Source: Bacteroidota bacterium (lineage in GTDB: Bacteria; Bacteroidota; Bacteroidia; AKYH767-A; OLB10). Taken from it: a stretch of 64,000 nt of DNA. The notes beneath the pieces are model-generated. The model saw only the letters and a program-made list of their open reading frames with translations, made no database searches and had not been told where the DNA came from. The first letter of the stretch is position 1; the number at the start of each line of letters is the position of its first letter. The stretch is from positions 124,001 to 188,000 of the forward strand of contig JADJOA010000006.1 in NCBI GenBank assembly GCA_016714005.1, given 5' to 3'. Shown piece after piece: positions 41,633 through 50,288 of this stretch. The translations under genes and the position numbers were made by a program.

Positions 41633-42082
41633 ATGATTAAAAAGATTGCATTTTTCATAATATTTTTTGTTTCGGTTAAAATTAGTAATTGCCAGGAGAT
41701 AGGCATGGAACAAACCGTTACTTACATTAACAGTAAATTGGGAGGTAGCAATACCATAGAAGTGGTGCATGGTGTAATTGTGGCTACGTTTTTAGAAAAT
41801 GGTCAGACTTTTAGAGAGGATCAGGTTGCAATACAAGACCTTGATTCCACACAAGTAAAGTACATAAGCGAGCAGGGAATGTTTGTCATAAACTGTAAGT
41901 CTGCAAAGAAAAATTGTGTTACAAGAAACTTTTACTTAGTGCGTGAAACAAAAACATACGGAAGAATTTCTTTTCCTGTTAACTTAAACCAGTCTTCGGC
42001 TAATGGATTAAAAAATGCCTTTATGCATATGATAAGGCTTGCATTGATTAGAAAATATGAAAGTTCAACACCATTTGAATAA
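41633..42082 (+). CDS. Small secreted protein of unknown function
   Basis: 149 residues with a signal peptide ending KISNCQ. The mature part is mixed alpha/beta (VEVVHGVIVATFLENGQTFRE-like pattern, FVINCKSAKKNCVTRNFYLV) and no family is recognised. It overlaps the open frame of the next gene by a few codons, and the true start of that gene lies 7 bases downstream of this stop, so the two are probably co-transcribed. Confidence 0.6.
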   Translation: MIKKIAFFIIFFVSVKISNCQEIGMEQTVTYINSKLGGSNTIEVVHGVIVATFLENGQTFREDQVAIQDLDSTQVKYISEQGMFVINCKSAKKNCVTRNFYLVRETKTYGRISFPVNLNQSSANGLKNAFMHMIRLALIRKYESSTPFE

Positions 42083-42089
42083 TACAAGT

Positions 42090-42608
42090 ATGAAAATAGT
42101 ATATGCAATTTTGACTTTGCTTTGGATATTTGATATTAAATCCTTTGCACAGGAAAACCCTACAGTTGATTCTCTTTTTAACCAGGGACGTATTGATTAT
42201 AACAACGGAAGATACGAAGAAGCCATTATTGATTTTAGCTCTCTGCTAAACCTGGAAGCAACGCATAAAAATGCTTTGCTGCAAAGAGGTTTTTGTTACA
42301 GCTTAACCAAGGAATATAAACTGGCGGTGGAAGATTTTACTAAAGTTATAGGTCTTGACCCTACACATCAGTTTGCTTATGTGTCCAGAGGCAGTGCCAA
42401 AAATAAATTACAAGAATACCAATTAGCATTAGATGATTTTAATAAAGCGCTTGATTTAAAACCTGATGATGCGGAAGCATTAAACAACCGTGGCTTTGCT
42501 AAAAAGGGTTTAGGCGATACAAAAGGAGCGTGCGAAGACTGGAACAAATCAAAGAAATTGGGTAATGATGAGGCTAAAATTATTCTAAAAAATAACTATT
42601 GTAAGTAG
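42090..42608 (+). CDS. Secreted TPR protein
   Basis: 172 residues from the ATG at 42090, chosen because it begins a signal peptide (MKIVYAILTLLWIF ... KSFAQ). Three TPR motifs follow, each with the W/L-G-Y-A-P pattern: FNQGRIDYNNGRYEEAIIDF, LLQRGFCYSLTKEYKLAVED, and AYVSRGSAKNKLQEYQLALD, plus ALNNRGFAKKGLGDTKGACE. A periplasmic scaffold role is likely; the partner is unknown. Confidence 0.85.
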   Translation: MKIVYAILTLLWIFDIKSFAQENPTVDSLFNQGRIDYNNGRYEEAIIDFSSLLNLEATHKNALLQRGFCYSLTKEYKLAVEDFTKVIGLDPTHQFAYVSRGSAKNKLQEYQLALDDFNKALDLKPDDAEALNNRGFAKKGLGDTKGACEDWNKSKKLGNDEAKIILKNNYCK

Positions 42609-42677
42609 TTGGGAGTTCGGAGAATTGGTGAGGTGAATTATGTAATATGATTAAGAGGAATTAAAAAAATAAATAAA

Positions 42678-43076
42678 ATGAAAAAGCTATTTGTGATTGC
42701 GCTAACAATGCTATTGAGTTCAGGTGGGTTTTGTCAAACAGACGAAAGCGCTGCTGAAACAAAGGACTACACCGAATGCCTGAAAAAAACAGAATTTAAA
42801 TGGGGGGGAGTTTGCAAAGGCTGCACCGAATCAAGAAAGACATACAAAGTAAAGTTTGTAAATGCCTGTGGAGAAAACTTATCAGTAAAACTTGCTGTTC
42901 AGGAAAACCATAAACGCTGGAAAACCTATTCAAGACAAATATTATTGCCCAACGATACCATTTCGGGGTTTGCTTGCGTGGGTACCGGTAAATATTTATA
43001 CTGGGCTAAACGTGCGGATGATAATACAGTGGATTTACCTACTGACGAAGAGATAAACACACAGTTTGCAAAATAG
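42678..43076 (+). CDS. Small secreted cysteine-containing protein
   Basis: 132 residues with a signal peptide ending GGFCQ. The mature part has four to five Cys residues (CLKKTEFKWGGVCKGCTES, VNACGEN, FACVGTGKY), which suggests disulfides in the periplasm or outside. No family is recognised. The stop lies 3 bases from the convergent stop of the zinc hydrolase. Confidence 0.55.
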   Translation: MKKLFVIALTMLLSSGGFCQTDESAAETKDYTECLKKTEFKWGGVCKGCTESRKTYKVKFVNACGENLSVKLAVQENHKRWKTYSRQILLPNDTISGFACVGTGKYLYWAKRADDNTVDLPTDEEINTQFAK

Positions 43077-43079
43077 CTT

Positions 43080-44072
43080 TTACTCGTCTGAATGACCGTG
43101 CGCATTTTCAATTTTTCCTGTGCGCCACATTTTATCTTCCTCTTCCAATTGCTTTTTCATTTCTTCAGACATTACAACCTTTTCTATTCCCTTTAAGTTT
43201 GGCTGACCTGCATTGTACCAAGCAGTAACCCAAAAGCTGCCCACAGCAATAATGCTTTGCCGCATTCTGCGCTCCACCATTCCGTTTAACATCTTGTCAT
43301 ATTCCTTTGCGTATTCCTTTGAATAAACGCGCATGGTTTGTGCACCCCGTTGCTCAAAAGCATATTTTTTGTCTGACGGAAAACGTTTATTGAGTTCTCT
43401 TTCAAAATCAAGAACCGAATCTTTGGCAGCAAAACTTTCCTTAACCACCTGCCATATTTTTTCTTGTGGTTTTTCTATCACTTCGGCTTTACCAATAAAG
43501 TAATCATAGTTATCGCCATTAAGTTCGGGTATGCGCGATTCCCAAAAACCATGTATGCCATGCTGGTTGGTTAACTGACCATTATAATTTTTAGTACAAT
43601 GCAAAGGCACATGCGCATCGCCAATGTAATGACCCAAATCTGCCGATACCTGCAAAATTCTTTCATAATCTTTCTTACGGAATGCATCAGTAAGCCAACC
43701 CAATGCGCGGTTTACATGCCAAGGCACAATTCCATAAGCCATTAAAGTATCCTCTGTATATTTTGCAACAGCATCCTTCCAGTACATGGGCAAGCTATCG
43801 AAAGGGTAATCGCCATAGTGATCAACATCTATATAATGGCGAGGGGCTTCATTTTTACTTGCATATCTTCTTTTGTCAGGATCAACAGCGTGCTCTTCAA
43901 TAAAATCAATATTCGCTTTGTAAAACCCCATTAGCTCAGATGGCAGCGTAAACACAGCCATACGGTTAATGCGCTTGTGCCCCCAAAAGCCCCAGGCGTA
44001 TAGCAAGCCCGTTGCCAATAAACTAATTGCTAAAGCTAAGCAGAATGCTGCTGTTAGTTTGTTTGAGTTCAT
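43080..44072 (-). CDS. Zinc-dependent phospholipase C / P1-nuclease-like hydrolase
   Basis: 330 residues. A signal segment ends LLYA, after which the mature protein would begin with Trp27 (WGFWGHKRIN). An N-terminal Trp is a zinc ligand in P1/S1 nucleases and phospholipase C. Further ligands fit RHYIDVDHYGD, DLGHYIGDAHVPLHCTKNY and HGFWE. The helical fold and length fit the S1-P1 group. The substrate (nucleic acid or lipid) cannot be decided. Its start overlaps the stop of the upstream MBL-fold gene by 4 bases, so the two form an operon. Confidence 0.82.
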   Translation of the reverse strand: MNSNKLTAAFCLALAISLLATGLLYAWGFWGHKRINRMAVFTLPSELMGFYKANIDFIEEHAVDPDKRRYASKNEAPRHYIDVDHYGDYPFDSLPMYWKDAVAKYTEDTLMAYGIVPWHVNRALGWLTDAFRKKDYERILQVSADLGHYIGDAHVPLHCTKNYNGQLTNQHGIHGFWESRIPELNGDNYDYFIGKAEVIEKPQEKIWQVVKESFAAKDSVLDFERELNKRFPSDKKYAFEQRGAQTMRVYSKEYAKEYDKMLNGMVERRMRQSIIAVGSFWVTAWYNAGQPNLKGIEKVVMSEEMKKQLEEEDKMWRTGKIENAHGHSDE

Positions 44073-44941
44073 AATTCGTTTAATTTAAAAACATGCTCAC
44101 TTCTTACTCCTTTTTCTGTTTTGGCAAGAGAACAACACTCGTTAGCAGGGTCGTGTTCAAAAAACAAAACATAATTATTGCTGATGGCATGATTAAGGAA
44201 ATCGCTTTTTTCGCCAAGTGTAATCAGCGGGCGTGTATCGTAAGCCATTACATAAGGTATAGGCAAATGCCCAACGCACGGAAACAAATCGGCAACAAAA
44301 GCCACGTTTTTATTTTTGTAATTAAACACAGGCAGCATCATAGCATCGGTATGCCCCCGCACCACTGCTATTTGATGCGTACTGCTAAAATCAGAACCGG
44401 TAATTATTTCGGTTTGGCCTGCTTTAATAGTGCTGTTGGCAGAAACAAATTTAAGCTGCCCGCTTTCCTGTATTGGTAAAATATTTTCCTTTAAAAAACT
44501 TGCTTTTTCGCGCGCATTGGGTTGAGTTGCCCACTGCCAGTGATCTTTATGACTCCAGTAAGTTGCATTCTTAAAAGCCGTTTCCAGTTTATCGCCATTG
44601 CGTATAATGCTGCCACCGCAATGATCGAAATGTAAATGCGAAAGAAAAACATCAGTAATATCGTTTTTAGTAAAACCTCTTTTGTTTAACGATTTTTCTA
44701 AAGTGTCATTGCCATGCAAATAATAATGCCCAAAGAATTTTTCGTCCTGCTTATCCCCTATTCCGTTATCAACTAAAATAAGGCGGTTGCCATCTTCAAC
44801 CAATAAACAACGCATAGCCCATGTGCACATGTTGTTATCATCGGGCGGGTTAAGTTTAACCCACATTGATTTGGGAACCACGCCAAACATGGCACCTCCG
44901 TCAAGCTTAAAAAAACCGGTATCAATTGTATGTAACTGCAT
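44069..44941 (-). CDS. MBL-fold metallo-hydrolase
   Basis: 290 residues. The metallo-beta-lactamase metal motif HxHxDH is at residues 102-107 (SHLHFDHCGG), with further ligands in VRGHTDAMM, ADLFP and the C-terminal FFEHDP. It resembles the quorum-quenching lactonase / AttM-like branch by layout, but the substrate is unknown. No signal peptide is seen. It is co-transcribed with the downstream P1-nuclease-like gene. Confidence 0.88.
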   Translation of the reverse strand: MQLHTIDTGFFKLDGGAMFGVVPKSMWVKLNPPDDNNMCTWAMRCLLVEDGNRLILVDNGIGDKQDEKFFGHYYLHGNDTLEKSLNKRGFTKNDITDVFLSHLHFDHCGGSIIRNGDKLETAFKNATYWSHKDHWQWATQPNAREKASFLKENILPIQESGQLKFVSANSTIKAGQTEIITGSDFSSTHQIAVVRGHTDAMMLPVFNYKNKNVAFVADLFPCVGHLPIPYVMAYDTRPLITLGEKSDFLNHAISNNYVLFFEHDPANECCSLAKTEKGVRSEHVFKLNEL

Positions 44942-45129
44942 AACTTGTTTTGGCGAATGTAATTATTTTGAACACAGTTTTTAAAAGGTTGTGTACAGAG
45001 TAATGTTGCATGCTTTAAGATAATTTTACATGATTAAATAGTGTCACGTTAACCGCCAAAAACATATATTTACAAACCCTTGAACACAGGAAGGCAAGCC
45101 TTCATAAAACTCAAACAAACTCTAACTAA

Positions 45130-45567
45130 ATGGCTCTTATCAATCCACACATTAACTTTAACGGAAATGCCCACCAAGCATTTAACTTTTACAAATCGGT
45201 ATTTGGCGGTGAGTTCTCAAAGGTTATGTTCCTTAAAGACCTCTCAAGTCCTGAGTTTCCGGTAGCAGAAAATGATGCAAACAAAATAATGCACATTGCT
45301 TTGCCTATAGGCAAAAATGTTTTAATGGGTAATGATGTACCTGAATTTATGGGAAGGGTAAACGAAAATGAAAACAGGTCTAAAATTTCTGTTAGTGCCC
45401 AAAGCAAAGAAGAAGCCGATAAATTATTTAACGGACTTTCGGCAGGCGGCTCTATTGAAGTGCCTATGGCTGACAGCCCTTGGGGCACCTATTTTGGAAT
45501 GTTCAGAGACAAATATGGTATTGAATGGATGATAGATTTTGACCCTACAAACAGCGCGAAGCTTTAA
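45130..45567 (+). CDS. PhnB-like VOC (glyoxalase fold) protein
   Basis: 145 residues of the PhnB/DUF1338-like vicinal oxygen chelate type: INPHINFNGNAHQAFNFYKSVF at the start, KIMHIALPIGKNVLMGND in the middle, and the C-terminal GTYFGMFRDKYGIEWMIDF. Members bind small ligands or metal; no reaction can be assigned. It stands alone and its frame is intact. Confidence 0.9.
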   Translation: MALINPHINFNGNAHQAFNFYKSVFGGEFSKVMFLKDLSSPEFPVAENDANKIMHIALPIGKNVLMGNDVPEFMGRVNENENRSKISVSAQSKEEADKLFNGLSAGGSIEVPMADSPWGTYFGMFRDKYGIEWMIDFDPTNSAKL

Positions 45568-45655
45568 AAGCCTCTGCTATGGCTGTTTAAAATTAATAGA
45601 AGTTTAGAGTCTGTCTAAAATTCTTCTTTTCTTTGGGCAATACAAATGGCGCGCT

Positions 45656-47293
45656 ATGAAGTTTAAAATATTTACTACTCTAACTATTTTCTGTTTATTA
45701 GCTTTCGGCATAAAATTAAATGCACAGGAAGTTTTTCATCATATAAGCAACACCCATGTTTATGATTTGCTTGATGAACTAGCCAACCAGCATATAATTG
45801 ATTTGAGCACTGCCGTAAAACCATACTCACGCAAGTTTATTGCCGAAAAACTTGCCGAAGCACAACCGCAAACCGATAAACTGAAAAAGCAACAATGGAA
45901 ACAAGTCAACTTTTTATTGAAAGATTTTAACAAGGATTTACTCCCTGCCAAATCATTTGAAAAACGGTTAGATCTTTTTGCCTACAAGGACACTTTGTTT
46001 AATATTACAGTTAACCCTATTGCCGGATTTGTTTACTATGCAAACAACAATGACAAAATGTACCGCCAACGTATAGGGGGTGAGTTTTGGGCAACCATTG
46101 GCACACACTTTAGCATATATGGCAGCCTGCGCGATCAAACAGATAGCCGGGTAGTTGCCGATTCGCCATTCAGGAATGATGAGCCCGGTGCTAACTATAA
46201 ATTTAAGGGCGAGCCGGGGAAATTAACACGCGGTGGCAGCTTTGATGAAACGCGCGGTGGCGTTGTTTACAGTTGGAAGTGGGGTTCTTTTGGCGTGTTA
46301 AAAGATAATTTAACGTGGGGCAACAGTTATCATTCACCAAATATTAGTAGTGATAAAGCGCCATCGTTTCCGTTTATGCGTTTGCAAATTAAACCACGCA
46401 AATGGTTTGAGTTTAATTACATACATGCATGGCTGAGTAGCGAAGTGGTTGACAGTAGCCGCAGTTACAATGCCGGGGCAAGCGATAGAATTATTTTTCA
46501 TCCAAAATATTTTGCGGCAAATATGTTTACGTTTAAACCCTTAAACAGATTGTATGTGTCAGTGGGCAACTCAATTGTATATGCCGATGAATTGCAATTA
46601 GGCATGTTTACTCCAGTATTGTTTTATAAATCTGTTGACCATACTTTAAATGGACAGGGTGCCAATTACAGCGGACAGAATTCGCAACTGTTTTTTGATT
46701 TGAGTTCGCGCAACATCAAAAACCTTCACCTCTACTCTTCTTTGTTTTTAGATGAAATAGCATTGGGCAGAGCGCTTGAAAAAGACCAGAGTAATTTCCT
46801 CAGCTTTAAAATTGGCGCTGCCTACTCTAACCCCATGTTTATGGGCACCACCTTAATTGCCGAATACACACGCACCAATCCAATTACCTATCGTCATTTT
46901 GTAAACACTACAACATATGCCTCAAACAATTTTACCATGGGGCATTATCTTGGAGACAACTCCCATGAAATTTACTTAGCTGTTAAAAGCCGCCCCATAC
47001 AAAAACTATACTTAGAAGCGAGCTATACAAAAGCGGAATGCGGACCCACTTATGAATACACCGGCAAAAACAAAAGCGGGCTGGGTTTACCTTTTATAAG
47101 CGAAACTGTTTATGACAATACCACTATTAACTTAAAAGCTAAATACGAAGTAATTAACGATGCTTTTTTAGTAGGTGGAATTACATTGAGCGAAAGCAAA
47201 GGCGAAATGGCAGCAACCTACACTCCCCCATTTTATTATGGAGAAGATGGCAAAACAAGCACGGTTTACTTTGGATTTAATGTGGGGTTTTAA
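45656..47293 (+). CDS. Wzi-like capsule assembly outer-membrane protein
   Basis: 545 residues, intact. The signal peptide ends IKLNAQ. A helical start (HVYDLLDELANQHIIDLSTAVKPYSR) precedes a long beta-barrel with aromatic-rich strands (FGVLKDNLTWGNSYHSPNIS, FEFNYIHAWLSSEVVDSS, YFAANMFTFKPLNRLYVSVGNS, GEMAATYTPPFYYGEDG) ending NVGF. This layout is that of the Bacteroidota branch of Wzi-like proteins, lectin-like barrels that hold capsule or exopolysaccharide at the cell surface. No other capsule gene lies next to it, so the role is inference. Confidence 0.72.
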   Translation: MKFKIFTTLTIFCLLAFGIKLNAQEVFHHISNTHVYDLLDELANQHIIDLSTAVKPYSRKFIAEKLAEAQPQTDKLKKQQWKQVNFLLKDFNKDLLPAKSFEKRLDLFAYKDTLFNITVNPIAGFVYYANNNDKMYRQRIGGEFWATIGTHFSIYGSLRDQTDSRVVADSPFRNDEPGANYKFKGEPGKLTRGGSFDETRGGVVYSWKWGSFGVLKDNLTWGNSYHSPNISSDKAPSFPFMRLQIKPRKWFEFNYIHAWLSSEVVDSSRSYNAGASDRIIFHPKYFAANMFTFKPLNRLYVSVGNSIVYADELQLGMFTPVLFYKSVDHTLNGQGANYSGQNSQLFFDLSSRNIKNLHLYSSLFLDEIALGRALEKDQSNFLSFKIGAAYSNPMFMGTTLIAEYTRTNPITYRHFVNTTTYASNNFTMGHYLGDNSHEIYLAVKSRPIQKLYLEASYTKAECGPTYEYTGKNKSGLGLPFISETVYDNTTINLKAKYEVINDAFLVGGITLSESKGEMAATYTPPFYYGEDGKTSTVYFGFNVGF

Positions 47294-47410
47294 TGAGAGG
47301 GGGGGGGGTAGTTCAAAGTGCAACATCTTTGTTCATTCTACTTAATACTTGGTACTGTGTACTTTAAATTTTCTTTTGAATTTTGCCTTATTCACTTTTG
47401 ACTTAATAAT

Positions 47411-47932
47411 ATGAACGACATCACCAATTTACTTTTTGTTTTAGCACCACTGCTTGTTGCAATGGGGGGAGCTTATTTACTGGTAAAGAAAATGTTTGAC
47501 CGCGATTATAAAATGAAAGTAATTGAGACCAAACGAATGCTTCAGAAAGAAGTTTTGCCATTGCGCCTACAGGCTTTTGAACGCATGACTTTATTTTTAG
47601 AAAGAATTTCGCCCGAAAGTTTGTTGGTTAGAATAATGGATGCAAACATGACCGTTCGCGATTTGCAACAGCAACTTATTGCAACTGTACGCAGTGAGTA
47701 TGAACATAACATCACTCAACAAATTTATATTGACCCGCAAACATGGGCGCTTATAAAAAATGCCAAAGAGGATGTTTTAAGGTTAATTAATTCATCGGCT
47801 GAAGAGTGCAACCGCGATGATAAAGCACTTGAGCTAAGCAGGAAAATTTTTGAACGTATGCTGCGAGAGGAAAATGTTTCGATGCAAAAAGCGCTGAGTT
47901 ATTTAAAGTCTGAGGCGCAGCAGTTGTTTTAG
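47411..47932 (+). CDS. Membrane-anchored helical protein of unknown function
   Basis: 173 residues: one N-terminal membrane helix (LLFVLAPLLVAMGGAYLLV) followed by a fully helical cytoplasmic part (EVLPLRLQAFERMTLFLERI, QQQLIATVRSEYEHNITQQIY, AKEDVLRLINSSAEE). It looks like a conserved Bacteroidota family that I know only as unnamed membrane proteins. The frame is intact. The G-rich spot upstream (nine Gs near 47300) lies outside any gene. Confidence 0.65.
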   Translation: MNDITNLLFVLAPLLVAMGGAYLLVKKMFDRDYKMKVIETKRMLQKEVLPLRLQAFERMTLFLERISPESLLVRIMDANMTVRDLQQQLIATVRSEYEHNITQQIYIDPQTWALIKNAKEDVLRLINSSAEECNRDDKALELSRKIFERMLREENVSMQKALSYLKSEAQQLF

Positions 47933-47971
47933 CAGGTCAGATATTTTTATATTTGGTCTTTCATCTAAGCA

Positions 47972-48295
47972 ATGACCCAAATAACAAAACATATTTATGT
48001 ACTCTTGGTAGTGTTTTTTTTCTGCACCATCGCTAAAGCACAATGGTTTCAGGTAAATCAGGATACAGCTTTCTTAAATTCAGAAATCTTCTTCCTTAAT
48101 AGTGATACAGGGTTTGTTAGCGGGCATTCAAACTCCACAAGCTGGTTTAACGGTGCAGTTTCCCGAACATTTGATGGTGGGAATAATTGGGACACAACAT
48201 TTCTATCATTTTATCTTCCTACCATTTTTTTCCATCTAATTCTACTGGATATTGCGGAGGTCATGATGATAAGATTTATAAAACTACTGATTTAG
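47972..48295 (+). CDS. BNR-like propeller protein, fragment 1 of 2
   Basis: 107 codons from the true start MTQITKHIYV: signal peptide and first blade, correct to about FYLPTIFF. Confidence 0.75.
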   Translation: MTQITKHIYVLLVVFFFCTIAKAQWFQVNQDTAFLNSEIFFLNSDTGFVSGHSNSTSWFNGAVSRTFDGGNNWDTTFLSFYLPTIFFHLILLDIAEVMMIRFIKLLI

Positions 48296-49230
48296 GCGAC
48301 TCTTGGTCTTACACAAACAACATGTGTTGCTCTGACTTTTCTAATTTTTATTTTTTTAATGATACAAGCGGAATAAAAGTATATTGGGGTGGAGGAGTCG
48401 CTAACACTCAAGATGGTTGTCAGACATGGAATTGGGATACAGTTATAGGAGGTTATTCTCCCTATCCTGGCTTAGGCTCAATTCAATTTATTAATGACTC
48501 TATTGGGATTATAGCTGCCGGGCAGTTTGGAACTTATGCGAGAACTACAAATCAAGGAAGTAGCTGGAGAATTGGGCATATAGACTCTTCAATGAATGTA
48601 TTTTCAATTTTTATGAAAAATCAAAATGAAGTATATGCTGTGGGTGCTAATGGAAAATATAGCAGAAGCTATGATGGAGGCCAAACATGGACAACCCCTA
48701 TTCAAATTATTCAATACAGTTTGTTTGATATTGCATTTTTTACAGATTCAATTGGGTATGCAGTTGGCGGTTCTTTTGGAGCCTATCAAGTACCTTATGC
48801 GAGGGGAATAATTATGAAAACAATTGATGGAGGTAACAATTGGTTTGTTGCAGATTCTTCTCACATGGGCACACTTTCATCCATTGAGGTAGTAACAAGT
48901 TCTATTGGATTTGCTGCCGGAGCAAGGGGACTAATACTTAAAACTGTTAACGCAAATTCAACAGGTATTAACAACAATTTATCATCAGTGAATAATTTTA
49001 GCGTACATCCAAATATAACTCAAGGCATTATAAAAGTTTATTATGGGGAAAATTCTAATACAAAAAACAAGCTCACAATCTTTAATTCTATTGGTAGTAT
49101 TGTAAATTCAAGTGAAATACTTTCTGGTGAAACCATTGACTTATCAAATTACTCAAATGGTATTTATATCTATGAGTTTATTAATGATAACTCATTTACC
49201 CATCGTGGAAAAATAATTAAAACAAACTAA
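48187..49230 (+). CDS. BNR-like propeller protein, fragment 2 of 2
   Basis: 347 codons, in frame from about PSNSTGYCGGHDD. It holds the remaining five BNR blades and the sorting domain. Confidence 0.8.
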   Translation: MGHNISIILSSYHFFPSNSTGYCGGHDDKIYKTTDLGDSWSYTNNMCCSDFSNFYFFNDTSGIKVYWGGGVANTQDGCQTWNWDTVIGGYSPYPGLGSIQFINDSIGIIAAGQFGTYARTTNQGSSWRIGHIDSSMNVFSIFMKNQNEVYAVGANGKYSRSYDGGQTWTTPIQIIQYSLFDIAFFTDSIGYAVGGSFGAYQVPYARGIIMKTIDGGNNWFVADSSHMGTLSSIEVVTSSIGFAAGARGLILKTVNANSTGINNNLSSVNNFSVHPNITQGIIKVYYGENSNTKNKLTIFNSIGSIVNSSEILSGETIDLSNYSNGIYIYEFINDNSFTHRGKIIKTN

Positions 49231-49303
49231 ATATCGTTTTAAGGGCTCTTTCAAGTATCCTAATCAAACTTATTTTCAGCTTTTATGTATAAGCTCATTT
49301 CAG

Positions 49304-50257
49304 ATGACAAACTTTGACGTTATATATATTCCTTGCTACAGGCGTGATTATCGCCTTACACGCATATTGGTTGCCAACATAAGGCATTGGTATCCTGATG
49401 TGCCTATTGTGCTTATCAAAGATTTGCTCATGCGCGATTTTGATACGAGTGAGTTGGAAAAAAATTTTAATGTGCAGGTATTTCCGCAGGTAGCACGTTT
49501 GTATGGATGGGGTTTTTCAAAGTTTGAAGTGTTTTTTCAAGAGGAGAAAAAACGTTTTTTGATGCTTGACTCAGACATTATTCTATGCGGACCTGTATTA
49601 GAACAACTTGCACAATATAACGAAGATTGGATTGTTCACGAAGAGCCATTTACAATTGAAGATTTACATAAATATTATTTCATTCCAGAGAACATTCAAA
49701 AGCTTGATCCTGAATTTAAGTTTCCAAACTTTACTTTTAATACAGGGCAATTGGCAGGCTATACAGGGCAGCTAAAGCGCAAGGATTTTGATAGGTTTAT
49801 TGACTGGACCGAACCACGCAATCAAAAATACCGAGAGGCATTTACGTTTGGTGGTGAGCAACCTTTGCTCAACTATGTTATAATGAAAAAGATGAGTAAA
49901 GGAGAGATAACCGTTAGGCGTGTGTTTTTTATGCGCGAAGGGCAACATACAGACACTGCAAAAGTTGACATAGACAGAGTTATGCGCAAAGAGGCTTATC
50001 CTTTTATCATACACTGGCACGATAAAAAACCAAACCTGTTTCATCCTAACATGCCCGATATACCCCGCAGAGATATCTTATTACACTTCGAAAAAATATA
50101 CTACCGCAAATGTGGTGTAGGACCAGTGCAGCAGTTTTTCCGAATGTGGTACGAGCATATTGAAGATTGGTTGTTTTTAAGAATTGTACTCAACCTTGGT
50201 AAATTTGAAGGATTGCGGAAGGTTAGGAAGAACATAAAAAAACTATTAGGTAAGTAA
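49304..50257 (+). CDS. GT-A-fold glycosyltransferase-like protein
   Basis: 317 residues. It starts like a nucleotide-sugar binding strand (FDVIYIPCYRRDYRLTRILV), has a DxD-type metal motif in RFLMLDSDIILCG, a conserved FNTGQLAGYTG region, an acceptor-side GGEQPLLNYV and HWHDKKPNLFHP, and a basic amphipathic C-terminus (VRKNIKKLLGK). The donor and acceptor sugars cannot be told. Cytoplasmic or membrane-associated; the frame is intact. Confidence 0.7.
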   Translation: MTNFDVIYIPCYRRDYRLTRILVANIRHWYPDVPIVLIKDLLMRDFDTSELEKNFNVQVFPQVARLYGWGFSKFEVFFQEEKKRFLMLDSDIILCGPVLEQLAQYNEDWIVHEEPFTIEDLHKYYFIPENIQKLDPEFKFPNFTFNTGQLAGYTGQLKRKDFDRFIDWTEPRNQKYREAFTFGGEQPLLNYVIMKKMSKGEITVRRVFFMREGQHTDTAKVDIDRVMRKEAYPFIIHWHDKKPNLFHPNMPDIPRRDILLHFEKIYYRKCGVGPVQQFFRMWYEHIEDWLFLRIVLNLGKFEGLRKVRKNIKKLLGK

Positions 50258-50288
50258 AAGAAAAATTTCACGCAAAGGCGCAAAGCCC

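Larger units (their letters stand above)
47972..49230 (+). pseudogene. Secreted Ycf48/BNR-like beta-propeller with T9SS sorting domain, frameshifted
   Basis: Rebuilt protein of about 419 residues. The signal peptide ends AKAQ and is followed by propeller blades with the 'T-DGG-TW' BNR signature (SRTFDGGNNWDTT, YKTTDLGDSWSYT, NTQDGCQTWNWDT, ARTTNQGSSWRIG, SRSYDGGQTWTTP, MKTIDGGNNWFVA). A T9SS-like domain covers the last 80 residues or so (FSVHPNITQGIIKVYYG ... HRGKIIKTN). The break is near 48225: seven T bases where eight give PTIFFPSNSTGYCGG. A surface protein is expected; the partner is unknown. Confidence 0.8.
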
